Program-made: the position numbers and the translations under genes
Shown: one piece after another, positions 8,871-18,365 of the stretch
Layout of the letters: each line of letters starts with the position of its first letter
Position numbering within the stretch: position 1 is the first letter of the stretch
Origin: Streptomyces coeruleorubidus
Lineage (GTDB): Bacteria; Actinomycetota; Actinomycetes; Streptomycetales; Streptomycetaceae
Assembly: GCF_028885415.1 (NCBI RefSeq)
Contig: NZ_CP118527.1
Location: 8,618,001 to 8,682,000 of the forward strand
Reading direction: 5' to 3'
DNA: 64,000 nt
The notes under the pieces: model-generated
The model's input: the letters and a program-made list of their open reading frames with translations, nothing else
What the model was told of the DNA's origin: nothing
Databases searched by the model: none

Positions 8871-8976
8871 GCGCTTCCTTTCCCTACGGCATCCCTGCCG
8901 GGTGCACAGGCCAAGCCCGTTCATGTCCGATGTCTTGCGGGCCAGAGGGGCAGGCGTCCGTTGAACCTATGTCTCT

Positions 8977-9816
8977 TCAGGCGTTGTTGTCCGCCGATGC
9001 CAGGGACGAACGGGTGGAGATGCGCGGCATCGTCTCGTTGGGGGAGCGGCGCAGCAGCTTGATGCTGCGGCCCTCCACCCACGCGTTCCACGCCTTGAGG
9101 TAGTAGAGCAGGTGCTCGCGTGAGTCGTCGCGGCGTCGGTGGCTCTTGCCCGTGGCGAGGCTGAGCATCGTGTTGCGCAGGGTGAGTCGGGGGTCGCCCG
9201 GCTCCAGTCGCGCGCCGGTGACGACTCCCTCCTTCCAGGAGGACTGATCGATGTCGGGTCGTGCCTCCGTGGTGACGTACCAGCCGATGGTCGCCGCTGT
9301 GACAGTGATACGGCACGCACGGTTGAGTGCGATTCCGTGTTGGAGGGCGTCACGGATGCCAGGGTGCTTCTCAAGCATGATCAGGAGCTGATCGTTGCTG
9401 GTCACGGACGATCCGCCGCTCCACGTCGAGTCGGGTGCGTGCAGGTAGAGATGGAGGCCGCGCAGAGCTGCCGCCAGATGCGTGGCATTGGCCTCGCCGG
9501 CGAGTGCGAGCGCGTCCCGGCCGGTGCGCTTGCGTCCGGTGTCCATCACCGTGAAGGAGGTACGCGGGACGCCGTAGGTGACGGTCAAGGGCACCGTGAT
9601 GCCCGCCTTGGCGATGGCGGCGAGGCGGTGCTGACCGTCGATCAGTACGCCGTCCTCATCGAATGCGATGCCCTGGTGCGTCAACTGCCATTCACCACGC
9701 TGGATCTGGCCGGCCAGCTGCTGCACCGCGCCTTTGCTGAGGGGCCGGTTGTTGGTGTTGCGGGTGAGCCACTCTGTTGCCAGCTCGGGACTGACGTGGA
9801 GCACTTCCATGTGCAT
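8977..9816 (-). CDS. DGQHR-type ParB-like nuclease-fold protein
   Basis: The 279-residue protein starts at ATG 9816; an internal ATG two codons later is possible. The N-terminal 100 residues carry SPELATEWL, NRPLSKGAVQQLAGQIQRGEW and IDGQHRLAAI (about 59-68), then VMDTGRKRTGRDALAL. The family is common in actinophages and mobile islands, where it resembles ParB N-terminal domains; the biochemical role is generally unproven. The C-terminal 180 residues are helical with no recognised domain. It precedes the GmrSD-type gene on the same strand, and both proteins use a DGQ(H/Q)RL motif, so a functional pair is plausible. Upstream lies the divergent control region shared with the large helicase. 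Confidence 0.75.
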   Translation of the reverse strand: MHMEVLHVSPELATEWLTRNTNNRPLSKGAVQQLAGQIQRGEWQLTHQGIAFDEDGVLIDGQHRLAAIAKAGITVPLTVTYGVPRTSFTVMDTGRKRTGRDALALAGEANATHLAAALRGLHLYLHAPDSTWSGGSSVTSNDQLLIMLEKHPGIRDALQHGIALNRACRITVTAATIGWYVTTEARPDIDQSSWKEGVVTGARLEPGDPRLTLRNTMLSLATGKSHRRRDDSREHLLYYLKAWNAWVEGRSIKLLRRSPNETMPRISTRSSLASADNNA

Positions 9817-9889
9817 GGCGTGTGGCCTTTCTATGACGGCCAGTTGGGAGCTCGTACGTGTGATGCTCAGGTCATCATGAATCTACAGC

Positions 9890-9903
9890 GTGAACTCAGT
9901 CAA
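9890..9903 (+). promoter_or_regulatory. Operator-like motif, copy 2
   Basis: GTGAACTCAGTCAA, identical in 13 of 14 positions to the copy upstream of drmA. Its reverse complement contains TTGACT, a plausible -35 box for the leftward gene, so a protein bound here would block that promoter. Confidence 0.45.
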
Positions 9904-10006
9904 TAGACGATAACTCTTGCTCCTGTGCACTGTTGGCGGGTTCATGGTCAGAAAGTTTCGTTGTGCGATGGACCCTGGACTGCTGCTGATACTCTCGGTG
10001 CGTGTG

Positions 10007-10018
10007 CTCAGTTCACAC
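10007..10018 (-). promoter_or_regulatory. Operator-like motif, copy 3 (inverted)
   Basis: The minus strand reads GTGTGAACTGAG, identical over 12 bases to the start of the drmA copy (18368-18379). It lies about 105 bases before the helicase start codon. Confidence 0.45.
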
Positions 10019-10123
10019 TCGAGTTGGTGCGCCGGGGGGTGCGTCGTGTGTGCTCGGGTTGACCGGGGCGGGATGACGCCAAGTGGCCACCCGTGTGGCC
10101 CTGAACAGCAGGTGGGGTGGGGC

Positions 10124-13100
10124 GTGAGCCAGAATGAGAGTGGCCTCAGTGACGGTGTGCAGCCGGTCGGTTCCGTCTATCAGTACGACGACGGCTTGCA
10201 CGTCCGCGTCGACGACGTAGTGCCGTACGAACTGGTCGACGCGGAGGACTCGTACGGGTATCGGCAGGGTGACGACCTGGTCCGGTGCACTCTGTACCTG
10301 AGCAACGGCACCGTCCAGCCCATCGATGTCGACGGTATCGCCTTGCTGGTACGCAGCGGGCCGTACGGCAAGACGGGGCGCCAGGTACTGGACTACAAGA
10401 CCGAAGTACTCGACGAGGAACTGACAGGCACTCTGCGCAAGGGCCGCCGAGCGTCCGCCACCTGGGCCTACAGCATTCCCGCCGGTACCGCCGCGGAGCT
10501 GGACGTCGAAGTCAGGTTCCCGAGCTCGCACGACCGCGAGAGCATCACCTTTACCACGGTGAGCCCTTCGGCGGCCGAGCCTCGCATGAAGGTTGCGCGC
10601 GTGGCGTCGGGGTCGCTCCCGGACCAGGCGGCGCTTTTCGGTGAGCAGCAGCCGTCCTTGTTCACCGCCACGGAGCCGGAATCGGCGGACGACCGTGACG
10701 GCCTCGTCGCCGTGAGCGAAGACCAGGTTCCCGGCCGGGCCGTACTCGGAGCAGTACCGGCCCAGCCCACGGGCTCGGACCGCGCGAGCACGCCCGCCGC
10801 GGCGCGGCCGACGGGACCGCGGACGGCCACCGCGCCCGGCCGGTCCCAGGAGCTTTCCCCCGACGAGCTCGACTCGACCCGCGTTCGCCAGATCTTCCGG
10901 TTCCTCGCCGAGGCGGAGGAGTCCAAGGCACGACCCGTTCGCACGCTCGACGGCGCCGCCGGGACCGTGTGGTTCGAGGAACTGCCGGACGCCCCCGAGG
11001 TCGCGGTGATGCTCGACGGGGCCCTCGGCACCGACGAGCCGGCCTGGCTGACCCTCGCCCGCCCCGAACGCGAGGACGCCCCGCACCCCAAGCCCCTGCT
11101 CGCGCCGTGGATCGACGAGACCCGTATCCGGGACTTCAAGCAGACCCGCGCCCCGCACCTGCGTCGGCGGATCGAGCCCCAATTCCCCGACTGGTCCCGG
11201 GGAATTCCTCTTGAGAAGACGTACCACGAGCTCGACGACCATCCCAAGCGGGAGAAGATCGAGAAGCTCTACGCCGCTTGGGAACAGGAGTGGCACGCCT
11301 GGGCGGAGCAGCGTCGCGCCATTGACCCCGTCGTCAAGCTGTACGACCGGCTGCACAAGATGCACGAGGACGCCGCCAACCTCGGTGAGGCCTACGAACT
11401 CGTGCTCGGACTCGGCCGGCTCACCTGGCAGACGACCGGCGGCCAGCGCGTGGAACGTCACCTGGTCACCCATCGGGCCACGATCCAGCTCGACCCGGCC
11501 ACCGGCACCCTCACCGCCGCCCCCGACCCGACCGGTGTGGGCCTGGAACTGGAAGAGGGCATGCTGGAAGGGGCCCAGCACGTCCCGGGCCCTGTGCGGG
11601 AGCAGATCGTCGAGGTGCTGGACGGGGCGTCCGACGTGACCGACCCCGTATACCTCGACGCCGTGCACACCGCCCTGCGAAGCTGGGTCAACGCGGCGCA
11701 CAGCGCCGGGAGTTACTCGCCGACCGTGGAACGCGCCCGGCCGCGGACCCTCGACGTGCCCCAGGTGGGACTCACACCCGCGCTGGTCCTGCGGGAACGC
11801 AACCGCCGTTCGACGATGGACGCCCTCAAGACCATCGCCCGCCAGATCGACGCCGGCACACCTCCCACCGAACTGCTCGGTTACATCGCCGGCCGCGACG
11901 GGGCCCTGACCGCCGCCGACCTCGCGGCGGCCGAGGACGACGGTACGTCGGCCGGCACCGGCGAGATGTACTTCGCGCTGCCCGCCAACGAGGAGCAGCG
12001 CACCATCGCCGAACGCCTGCGCGCCAACCGGCTCGTGGTGGTGCAGGGCCCGCCCGGCACCGGCAAGACACACACCATCGCGAACCTGGTCACGGACCTG
12101 CTCGCCCAGGGCAAGCGGGTTCTCATCACCAGCCACACCCCACGGGCCCTGCGCGTCCTGCGGGACAAGCTGCCCGAGACCATCCGTGACCTGTGCGTGA
12201 GCCGCACCGAGGACGGTGCGGCAGCCCAGCGGGAGCTCGAGGCGTCCGTACAGAAGATCCTCAGTGAGTACGCCGGTTACGACCCCAAGGCGTCGCAGAA
12301 GGACATCCGCACCCTCCAGGCTCGGCTCGCCGCTGCCCGGTCGGCCCAGCAGGCCATGCTGCGCGACCTCGCCGTACTGCGCGAGCAGGAGACCCATCGC
12401 TTCGAGGCGGAGATCGGTGACTACACCGGTAGCCTCCAGGAGATCGCCGAGCGTCTCACTTCCGAGGCGAAGGCGTACGACTGGCTTGGCCAGGTGCCTC
12501 AAGAGCAGCCCTCCCTGACCGCCGACGACGCGCTGACTCTTCTGCGCACCACGCGGGCCTTCACTCCGCACCACCGCGCCCTGGCGGCGGAGGTGCCCGG
12601 TCCCTCCGAGCTGCCCGGCCCTGGTGACTTCGAGGAAGCCGTGCACGTGGTGAGCTCCGCCCATGAGGCACACGAGGCGGTACGCCAGGACCCGCTGAGC
12701 CAGCAGTACGACACGGCCGTGCGGGGCCTGAACGAAGCCGAACAGGTGCGGCTGACGACGGCTCTCGACGCGTTCTCCGCCGCCCGAGCCCGCGCCGCGT
12801 CGCTCGCGGCCGCCGCCGGAGAGTGGGCCGGGGCGCTCCTGAGGGAGGTGACCGCGGGACAGGACTGGCAGACACGCAGCCGGCACGCCGCCGTCACCGA
12901 CGCCCTTGCGGCGCTCGACGCCTCGCTCGCCACCCTGGGCACCGCGATGATCAGTGGTCTGGAGCAATACGACCCGGCCACCGCGCTCGGCCAGGTCACC
13001 ACCCTGCACGACGGGCTCGCCCAGGGGCAGAAGCTGCGTGGACCGCTCGGCACCCGCTCGAAGCTGGCCAAGACAGTCGGTGGGTTCGTGCAGGCCGTAC

Positions 13101-16015
13101 GGGTCGACGGGCGGACTCCCGAAGACGCCGCCACCGCGGCGGTTGTCCTCGCCCGCGTCCAGCTCGAGCTGCGCCTGGCCCAGGTGGAGGCCGAGTGGGG
13201 GACTCCCGCCGGCGCGTGGCAGGGGCACGGGCCGCGACTGGCCCGCCTGCGGCAGGACGCCGGCGTACTCGAGGCTCTGCTCGCCGTCGTTGCCGCCCGC
13301 ACCGATGTGCTCACCGCTGCCGCCACCGCGCCCGAACTCGCCGTCGCGACCTGGCACGACTCATCGGTCGAGAACGCCGTACGCGCCCTGTTGCGCGCGG
13401 CGACCACGTTGCGTGCCGCCGAGCAGTCGCGCAAGGTGATCGCGGACACTGAGGAACTGCTGCGGTCCTGGAGCGACCGGCTTGGTGTGTCACCCGTCGT
13501 CGCCCGCGCGCTCGACGCCGTGCGCGCCCAGAACGCGCAGGGCTACCGGGAGTTCAGCGACGAGATCGCCGAGGTGCGTGAGGCCGCCCGGCTACGGGCC
13601 GAGCAGCACGCCGCGCTCACCCGGGTGCAAGAGGCGTTCCCCTCGCTCGCCGAGCGCATCACCGGTTCCCCGGAGGACACCTCGTGGGACGCCCGACTGC
13701 CGTTGCTCACCGAGGCCTGGGCCTGGTCGGCGTGGCGCGACCGGATGGAGCGGCTGACCGACCCGGAGGCCGAGCGCGCGCTGCGCCGACGCCTGACGGA
13801 GGCCGACGACGAGGCACGCATCATGCTCGCCCGGCTCGCCGCCGCCCGCGCATGGCACCGCTGCCTCGGGCTGCTCACCGGCGACCAGTCCCGCGCCCTC
13901 AGCGCATACCAGCAGGCCGCCCGCCGTATCAAGGGCAAGTACCAGCACCGCTACCGGCGCGACGCACAGGCCGCACTACGCAAGGCGCAGACAGCCGTGC
14001 CGGCCTGGATCATGCCGCTGCACCAGGTAGCGGAGACCGTGCCCATGGACCGGCCCGGCATGTTCGACGTCGTCATCGTCGACGAGGCCAGCCAGTCCGG
14101 ACTGGAGGCCATGCTGCTGAGCTGGCTCGCCGACCGGATGGTGGTCGTCGGCGACAGCAAGCAGGTCAGCCCCTCCAACGTCGGTCTCAAGCAGGACGAG
14201 TACTTCCACCTGCGGGACCGGCTGCTCACCGCGCTCGAGCCGGACGTCCGCAGTCTCTTCGGTCCTGATTCCAGTTTCTTCGATCTCGCGGAAGCGCTCT
14301 CAGCGGGCCGCGGCACGCTCATGCTCAAGGAGCACTTCCGGTGCATGCCGGAGATCATCTCCTTCTCCAACGGACTCTGCTACAACCGTCAGCTCCAACC
14401 GCTGCGGCAGTACGGCGCCGACCGGTTGCTCCCGGTCCGCACCGTGCACGTCAAGGACGGCGAGGCCGTCGGCGGCAATGACCGGCTGGTCAACACCACC
14501 GAGGCCGAGGCACTCGTCGACGCGATCGTGCGCTGCTGCGCCGACCCCGCGTACGAGGGCAGGACCATGGGCGTCATCAGCCTCCGCGGTGCCAAGGGCC
14601 ACGTGACGGAACTGGAGAACCTGCTCGCCGAACGCCTCGACTACGAGCAGCGTGAGGACCGCCGCATCCGGGTCGGCGACGCCGAGGACTTCCAGGGCGA
14701 CGAGCGGCACATCGTGTTCATCTCCTGCGTCAACTCGGCCACCACCGCGGCCGGGACCGTGCCCGGCGGCTTCAACGGCAAGACGTACGAGCAGCGGCTC
14801 AACGTGGCCGCCTCGCGCGCCCAGGACCAGGTGTGGGTGTTCCACAGCGCCCGCCCGGAGCAGTTCCACGAGAACGACCTGCGCCGCCGGTGGCTCGATC
14901 ACCTCACCCGGCCCACGGAGGAGGAGACCGCCGTTGTCGAGGGCGAAGTGCGGCCCGATGTACGCCACGAGGCCTTCGACAGCCTGTTCCACCAGAAGGT
15001 GTATCTGGAACTGACGGCCCGCGGCTACCGCGTGCGGCCCGGCTATCGGGTCGGCCGCCACACCATCGACCTGGTTGTCGAGGGCGGCACCCGCAGACTC
15101 GCGGTCGCCTGCGACGGCGACGCCTTCGCCGACGGAGAGGACGCGTTCACCGCCGCCGCCCGCCAGCGGGATCTGGAACGCGTCGACTGGACCTTCGTCC
15201 GGGTCCGTGGCAGTCGCTTTCACCTCGACCGTGAGCAGGCTCTCGCCCCGCTCTGGGCGGAGCTGGAACGGCTGGGGATCAAACCGCTCCCTGAAGAGCC
15301 GCAGGGCCCCGACTCCCCTGCGGAAGATACTCATTCCCGCGTGTTGTCGACCGATGGTCGCAACGGGGACGACGGGGCGCGGGAGCCGCGGGGAGGTGAG
15401 CACCCGCACATCCCGAGCTCAGCGCCCGAGGCGGTGCCGGATGGACCGGCGACCTCCGTCGCCGAGTCCAAGGACCCGCGCGTGACCGAGCCGGCCTCTG
15501 CGGGAGAGGCGGCCCCGGAACTCGCGCCCCGCCCGGAGCGCCCCGTCGCACAGAACTCCCTTCCCGTCCAGGAGATTCCCGCCGCCGCGTTCCGTCGGCT
15601 GGTGCGCGAGATGCAGGACTTGCAGGCCGCCATCGACGCTCCCGACGAGACTCCCGTGGACTTGGACGCGGCGAACCTGGTCTTCCTCAGGAAGACGAAG
15701 GCCGACCAGCGAGAGCGCCGCACGAAGCGACTCGGCTTCCTGAGGACCTTCGCCGATGCCGTGCGGGTCGGCCAGGAGGAGGGAACGCCCAAGGTGGTGT
15801 ACCCCGGCGCACTGCTCGTCCTCGAGTTCGACGGGCAGGTCGACGACGCGACCTTGTACACCATCGCCGAACTCCCCACCGAAGAAGCGGAGATCATTTC
15901 CCCCTCGTCGCCGTTGGGGCACACGTTGATGTGGCAGCCGACAGGTCGGAAGATCTCGTACGACGCTTCCCAGGGCAAGACCCATACGGTCGTCGTCCGG
16001 GCGATCCGGGCCTGA
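10124..16015 (+). CDS. Very large UPF1-like SF1 helicase with nuclease-fold domain and GreA/B-like tail
   Basis: The 1963-residue protein is read from GTG 10124, chosen because AGGTGG lies 8-9 bases upstream; ATG 10073 in frame is an alternative. Residues about 15-145 look like a beta-sandwich of DUF4352 type. The SF1 helicase core follows: Walker A GPPGTGKT near 641, a long coiled insertion (about 700-1290), Walker B VDEASQSG near 1319, then EDFQGDERHIVFISCV and LNVAASRAQDQVWVF. Residues 1622-1720 form a Vsr/DUF559-like (MTES_1575) nuclease fold with GRHTIDLVVEGG and AVACDGDAF. After a Pro/Glu-rich linker, the last 110 residues (VVYPGALLVLEF, YTIAEL, ISPSSPLGHTLM) resemble the C-terminal domain of GreA/GreB. 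UPF1-like helicases (COG1112) with nuclease domains occur in several phage-defence systems. Role here inferred from neighbours. Confidence 0.85.
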   Translation: MSQNESGLSDGVQPVGSVYQYDDGLHVRVDDVVPYELVDAEDSYGYRQGDDLVRCTLYLSNGTVQPIDVDGIALLVRSGPYGKTGRQVLDYKTEVLDEELTGTLRKGRRASATWAYSIPAGTAAELDVEVRFPSSHDRESITFTTVSPSAAEPRMKVARVASGSLPDQAALFGEQQPSLFTATEPESADDRDGLVAVSEDQVPGRAVLGAVPAQPTGSDRASTPAAARPTGPRTATAPGRSQELSPDELDSTRVRQIFRFLAEAEESKARPVRTLDGAAGTVWFEELPDAPEVAVMLDGALGTDEPAWLTLARPEREDAPHPKPLLAPWIDETRIRDFKQTRAPHLRRRIEPQFPDWSRGIPLEKTYHELDDHPKREKIEKLYAAWEQEWHAWAEQRRAIDPVVKLYDRLHKMHEDAANLGEAYELVLGLGRLTWQTTGGQRVERHLVTHRATIQLDPATGTLTAAPDPTGVGLELEEGMLEGAQHVPGPVREQIVEVLDGASDVTDPVYLDAVHTALRSWVNAAHSAGSYSPTVERARPRTLDVPQVGLTPALVLRERNRRSTMDALKTIARQIDAGTPPTELLGYIAGRDGALTAADLAAAEDDGTSAGTGEMYFALPANEEQRTIAERLRANRLVVVQGPPGTGKTHTIANLVTDLLAQGKRVLITSHTPRALRVLRDKLPETIRDLCVSRTEDGAAAQRELEASVQKILSEYAGYDPKASQKDIRTLQARLAAARSAQQAMLRDLAVLREQETHRFEAEIGDYTGSLQEIAERLTSEAKAYDWLGQVPQEQPSLTADDALTLLRTTRAFTPHHRALAAEVPGPSELPGPGDFEEAVHVVSSAHEAHEAVRQDPLSQQYDTAVRGLNEAEQVRLTTALDAFSAARARAASLAAAAGEWAGALLREVTAGQDWQTRSRHAAVTDALAALDASLATLGTAMISGLEQYDPATALGQVTTLHDGLAQGQKLRGPLGTRSKLAKTVGGFVQAVRVDGRTPEDAATAAVVLARVQLELRLAQVEAEWGTPAGAWQGHGPRLARLRQDAGVLEALLAVVAARTDVLTAAATAPELAVATWHDSSVENAVRALLRAATTLRAAEQSRKVIADTEELLRSWSDRLGVSPVVARALDAVRAQNAQGYREFSDEIAEVREAARLRAEQHAALTRVQEAFPSLAERITGSPEDTSWDARLPLLTEAWAWSAWRDRMERLTDPEAERALRRRLTEADDEARIMLARLAAARAWHRCLGLLTGDQSRALSAYQQAARRIKGKYQHRYRRDAQAALRKAQTAVPAWIMPLHQVAETVPMDRPGMFDVVIVDEASQSGLEAMLLSWLADRMVVVGDSKQVSPSNVGLKQDEYFHLRDRLLTALEPDVRSLFGPDSSFFDLAEALSAGRGTLMLKEHFRCMPEIISFSNGLCYNRQLQPLRQYGADRLLPVRTVHVKDGEAVGGNDRLVNTTEAEALVDAIVRCCADPAYEGRTMGVISLRGAKGHVTELENLLAERLDYEQREDRRIRVGDAEDFQGDERHIVFISCVNSATTAAGTVPGGFNGKTYEQRLNVAASRAQDQVWVFHSARPEQFHENDLRRRWLDHLTRPTEEETAVVEGEVRPDVRHEAFDSLFHQKVYLELTARGYRVRPGYRVGRHTIDLVVEGGTRRLAVACDGDAFADGEDAFTAAARQRDLERVDWTFVRVRGSRFHLDREQALAPLWAELERLGIKPLPEEPQGPDSPAEDTHSRVLSTDGRNGDDGAREPRGGEHPHIPSSAPEAVPDGPATSVAESKDPRVTEPASAGEAAPELAPRPERPVAQNSLPVQEIPAAAFRRLVREMQDLQAAIDAPDETPVDLDAANLVFLRKTKADQRERRTKRLGFLRTFADAVRVGQEEGTPKVVYPGALLVLEFDGQVDDATLYTIAELPTEEAEIISPSSPLGHTLMWQPTGRKISYDASQGKTHTVVVRAIRA

Positions 16016-16061
16016 CGTCGGCAGGGACCGGAGACAAGGGGAGCATCTCCGCAACGACGGC

Positions 16062-16099
16062 TCGGCGCCTCGGACCCGAAGCAGGGTCCGAGGCGCCGA
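16062..16099. terminator. Bidirectional terminator hairpin
   Basis: A perfect 16-base stem (16062-16077 with 16084-16099) around the six-base loop GAAGCA lies between the convergent large helicase and the RelE-UvrD gene. There is no clear T tract, as is common in Streptomyces. Confidence 0.8.
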
Positions 16100-16112
16100 T
16101 GCCCGGTCTGCC

Positions 16113-18281
16113 TCAGCCTGCGACGGGGTCCAGCATGCGGCTCCGATCACCGCTCCACGAGACGGCCAGCGCGTCGCGGGCCCGCGTACACGCCACGAAC
16201 AGCAGGCAGTGCTCGGCCAGCAGATCCGACTGATGCTGGACGGGATCGACATCGGCCGGCGTCACCTGTGGGGCGAATGGCAGGACGCTGGACGTCACGC
16301 CCACAACGGCCACGCACCGGAACTCCAGCCCCTTCATCGCGTGCATGGTGGCCACGCGCACCCCGGACACGTCGGGCCCGGGGCTGTCCTTGACCGCCAC
16401 CGCCGGGATGCGCTCCCGTCGCAGGCGCGCGATGACCGCGTCGACCAGCGTGTTGAACCGGGCACACACCGCCACCTCGGACGGCTTGACCCCGTCCTGT
16501 TCGATCCAGGTGCGGACCTGCTCGACCAACGCCCGCAGTTCCTCGTCCTGACTGCCGTATCCGCGCGCTGCCGGTATGCGGCCGTGCAGCTGGGACCGGT
16601 AACCGCGGAGGGAGTCCCGGCCGCCGTCATCGTCGTCCTCGCCGAGCCTGCCCACCGGCTGACCGTCGAGAAGGGACGCGGACCAGCGCAGGATCTCCTC
16701 CGTGCTGCGGTAGTTGAGGCGGAGCCGGGAGGTGCGCCCCCGGACGTTGATGTCCAACGAGCGGAGTGAGACACGGGAGTCGTAGATGCGTTGATGCGGG
16801 TCGCCGACCAGGAACATGTCGTCGGCCTGAGCGGCGGCGCAGGCGCGCAGCACGCGCCACTGGGCCGGATGCAGGTCCTGCGCCTCGTCCACGACGACAT
16901 GGCGGTAGCGCGGCGATCCCTCGGCGAGGATGCGCGCCGCCTGGTCGCACAGCTGTGTGTACGTCGCCGAGTCGCGCGAGGCCAAGTCCGCAGTGAACCG
17001 CTCCATCACCCGCCACAGCCGGGCCCGTTGCACCCGCCCGACCTGGGTGCCGCGTCCCCGCCGTACGCAGCGCAGGTACTCCTCGGGCGTGCGCAGCCCC
17101 TGTGCCAGGACGACGTTGCGGAACTCCTGGGACAGGAACTGCTCCGTCCAGGGCAGATCCTCGCGTGCGATGGCACGGGTCCAGGCGCTCTTCTCGGCGG
17201 CGGTCGAGAGGGGCTTCAGCGAACTGCCCCTCGCCTCCCGGACGACCCTGGCGGCGAGCGCGTCCACCGTCGTGACGTCGACGCGCTCCAGCAGGTGGGC
17301 GTCGGCGTCGCCGAGCAGAAGCGCGAGGCTGTCCCGCAGGGCGGCGGCCATGGCGTTGGTGAAAGTGGTCAGCAGGATTCGCTCACCCTCGCGGCCCGTG
17401 AGCAGCAGATGCCGTACGCGGTGCAGGGCGACCACCGTCTTGCCGGTGCCCGGACCGCCGGTGACCTGGGCGGGACCGTTGAAACCGGGGTGGTAGGCGT
17501 AGCGGCGCTGGGCGGGGTGGAGGAAGATCCGCCAACGGGTGAAGTCCTCGGTGAGGATGCGCTCCAGCTCGCCGGGACCCGTCACCTCCACGATGCGGTT
17601 GGGCGTGTTGAGGATCGCCTCGGTGAGAGTGACCGTCGGCCGGTCCTCCGCCGTGCGCACGGTCTGCCCTCGCGGAGCGATCAGCTGCTCCCAGACGTCC
17701 TCGGGGGAGTAGCCGGCCGACAGGAACTCCAGTACCTCGTACTGGTCGGCGGGCATCATGGGCGGTGCCATGACCGTCAGATCGTCGACCGTGACGCAGA
17801 CCCGGGCCAGCCGCATTACCTGGTCATCGATGCCGAGATCGCGCAGAACGGTGTCGGAGTGCCCTTCGAAGAGGCGGGCGGGCGTGGTGTCCGCCTTCGT
17901 CTCGAAGTAGGTCTCCATCTGCTCGAGTGCCTCGACGTTGCGCACTTCCAGGCCGCCGGTGGCGCCGTTGACGGAATAGGCGCGCTTGCAGGCCCAGTTG
18001 ATCGCGTCGTCGTGCGGCGCGACCCGCAGGAGGGTGAACAGATCGCTTCCGTCGTCGGGGGCCAGGAGCACACCCCGGTAGAACTTGGTGATGCGAATGG
18101 TGCGGATCCGGGGATCGCGTGCCCGCTCGAGCTTCTCCAGATGCATGCCCTTGCTCGCGTGGAGCTGGGGGACGGTCATGCTCCGGAACATCTGGATCGC
18201 GTCGTTGACTTCCTTCTGGACCGGCCTCTGCAGCGAGATGAGGTCCGCGACGAAGTCGTCGGAGAGAGCGAGTCGGGGCAT
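16113..18281 (-). CDS. UvrD/Rep-type helicase with an N-terminal RelE-like domain
   Basis: The 722-residue protein starts at ATG 18281 behind GAGGAC. Residues 1-105 have the pattern of RelE/ParE-type folds: an N-terminal strand-helix (LALSDDFVADLISLQ), a helix around EVNDAIQMF, strands TIRITKFYRGVLLA and LFTLLRVAPHDDAINWA. From about 250 it is an SF1A helicase: GGPGTGKT (275-282), VVVDEAQDL, FLVGDPHQRIY, LRLNYRST, then GVRVATMHAMKGLEF and LLFVACTRARDALAVSW. No cysteine cluster or RecB nuclease is present. The RelE-like part may bind RNA or ribosomes, or may simply be a docking domain; key toxin residues cannot be judged by eye. It is divergent from drmA, with overlapping promoters, and convergent with the UPF1-like helicase. 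Confidence 0.87.
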   Translation of the reverse strand: MPRLALSDDFVADLISLQRPVQKEVNDAIQMFRSMTVPQLHASKGMHLEKLERARDPRIRTIRITKFYRGVLLAPDDGSDLFTLLRVAPHDDAINWACKRAYSVNGATGGLEVRNVEALEQMETYFETKADTTPARLFEGHSDTVLRDLGIDDQVMRLARVCVTVDDLTVMAPPMMPADQYEVLEFLSAGYSPEDVWEQLIAPRGQTVRTAEDRPTVTLTEAILNTPNRIVEVTGPGELERILTEDFTRWRIFLHPAQRRYAYHPGFNGPAQVTGGPGTGKTVVALHRVRHLLLTGREGERILLTTFTNAMAAALRDSLALLLGDADAHLLERVDVTTVDALAARVVREARGSSLKPLSTAAEKSAWTRAIAREDLPWTEQFLSQEFRNVVLAQGLRTPEEYLRCVRRGRGTQVGRVQRARLWRVMERFTADLASRDSATYTQLCDQAARILAEGSPRYRHVVVDEAQDLHPAQWRVLRACAAAQADDMFLVGDPHQRIYDSRVSLRSLDINVRGRTSRLRLNYRSTEEILRWSASLLDGQPVGRLGEDDDDGGRDSLRGYRSQLHGRIPAARGYGSQDEELRALVEQVRTWIEQDGVKPSEVAVCARFNTLVDAVIARLRRERIPAVAVKDSPGPDVSGVRVATMHAMKGLEFRCVAVVGVTSSVLPFAPQVTPADVDPVQHQSDLLAEHCLLFVACTRARDALAVSWSGDRSRMLDPVAG

Positions 18282-18365
18282 GGGCGTCCTCGGGTGGCGG
18301 TGGGCGGCGGTCGGGACCAGCGTAGAGACTCAGCCCGGATGGAGCGACGGAACATCGCAGACTCG

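Larger units (their letters stand above)
9817..10123. other. Divergent control region between the DGQHR gene and the large helicase
   Basis: The two flanking genes point away from each other. The gap holds two copies of the operator-like motif, in opposite orientations, at 9890-9903 and 10007-10018. TTGACT on the minus strand (9903-9898) overlaps the first copy and could be the -35 box for the DGQHR gene. Reading frames that extend the helicase upstream to 9917 have no good ribosome site. Confidence 0.5.

Noticed and set aside
10013..13357. Open frame of 1114 codons on the minus strand opposite the large helicase
   Set aside because: It is antisense to a gene with clear helicase motifs, has no domain of its own and no ribosome site. 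Long antisense frames are common in high-GC DNA.
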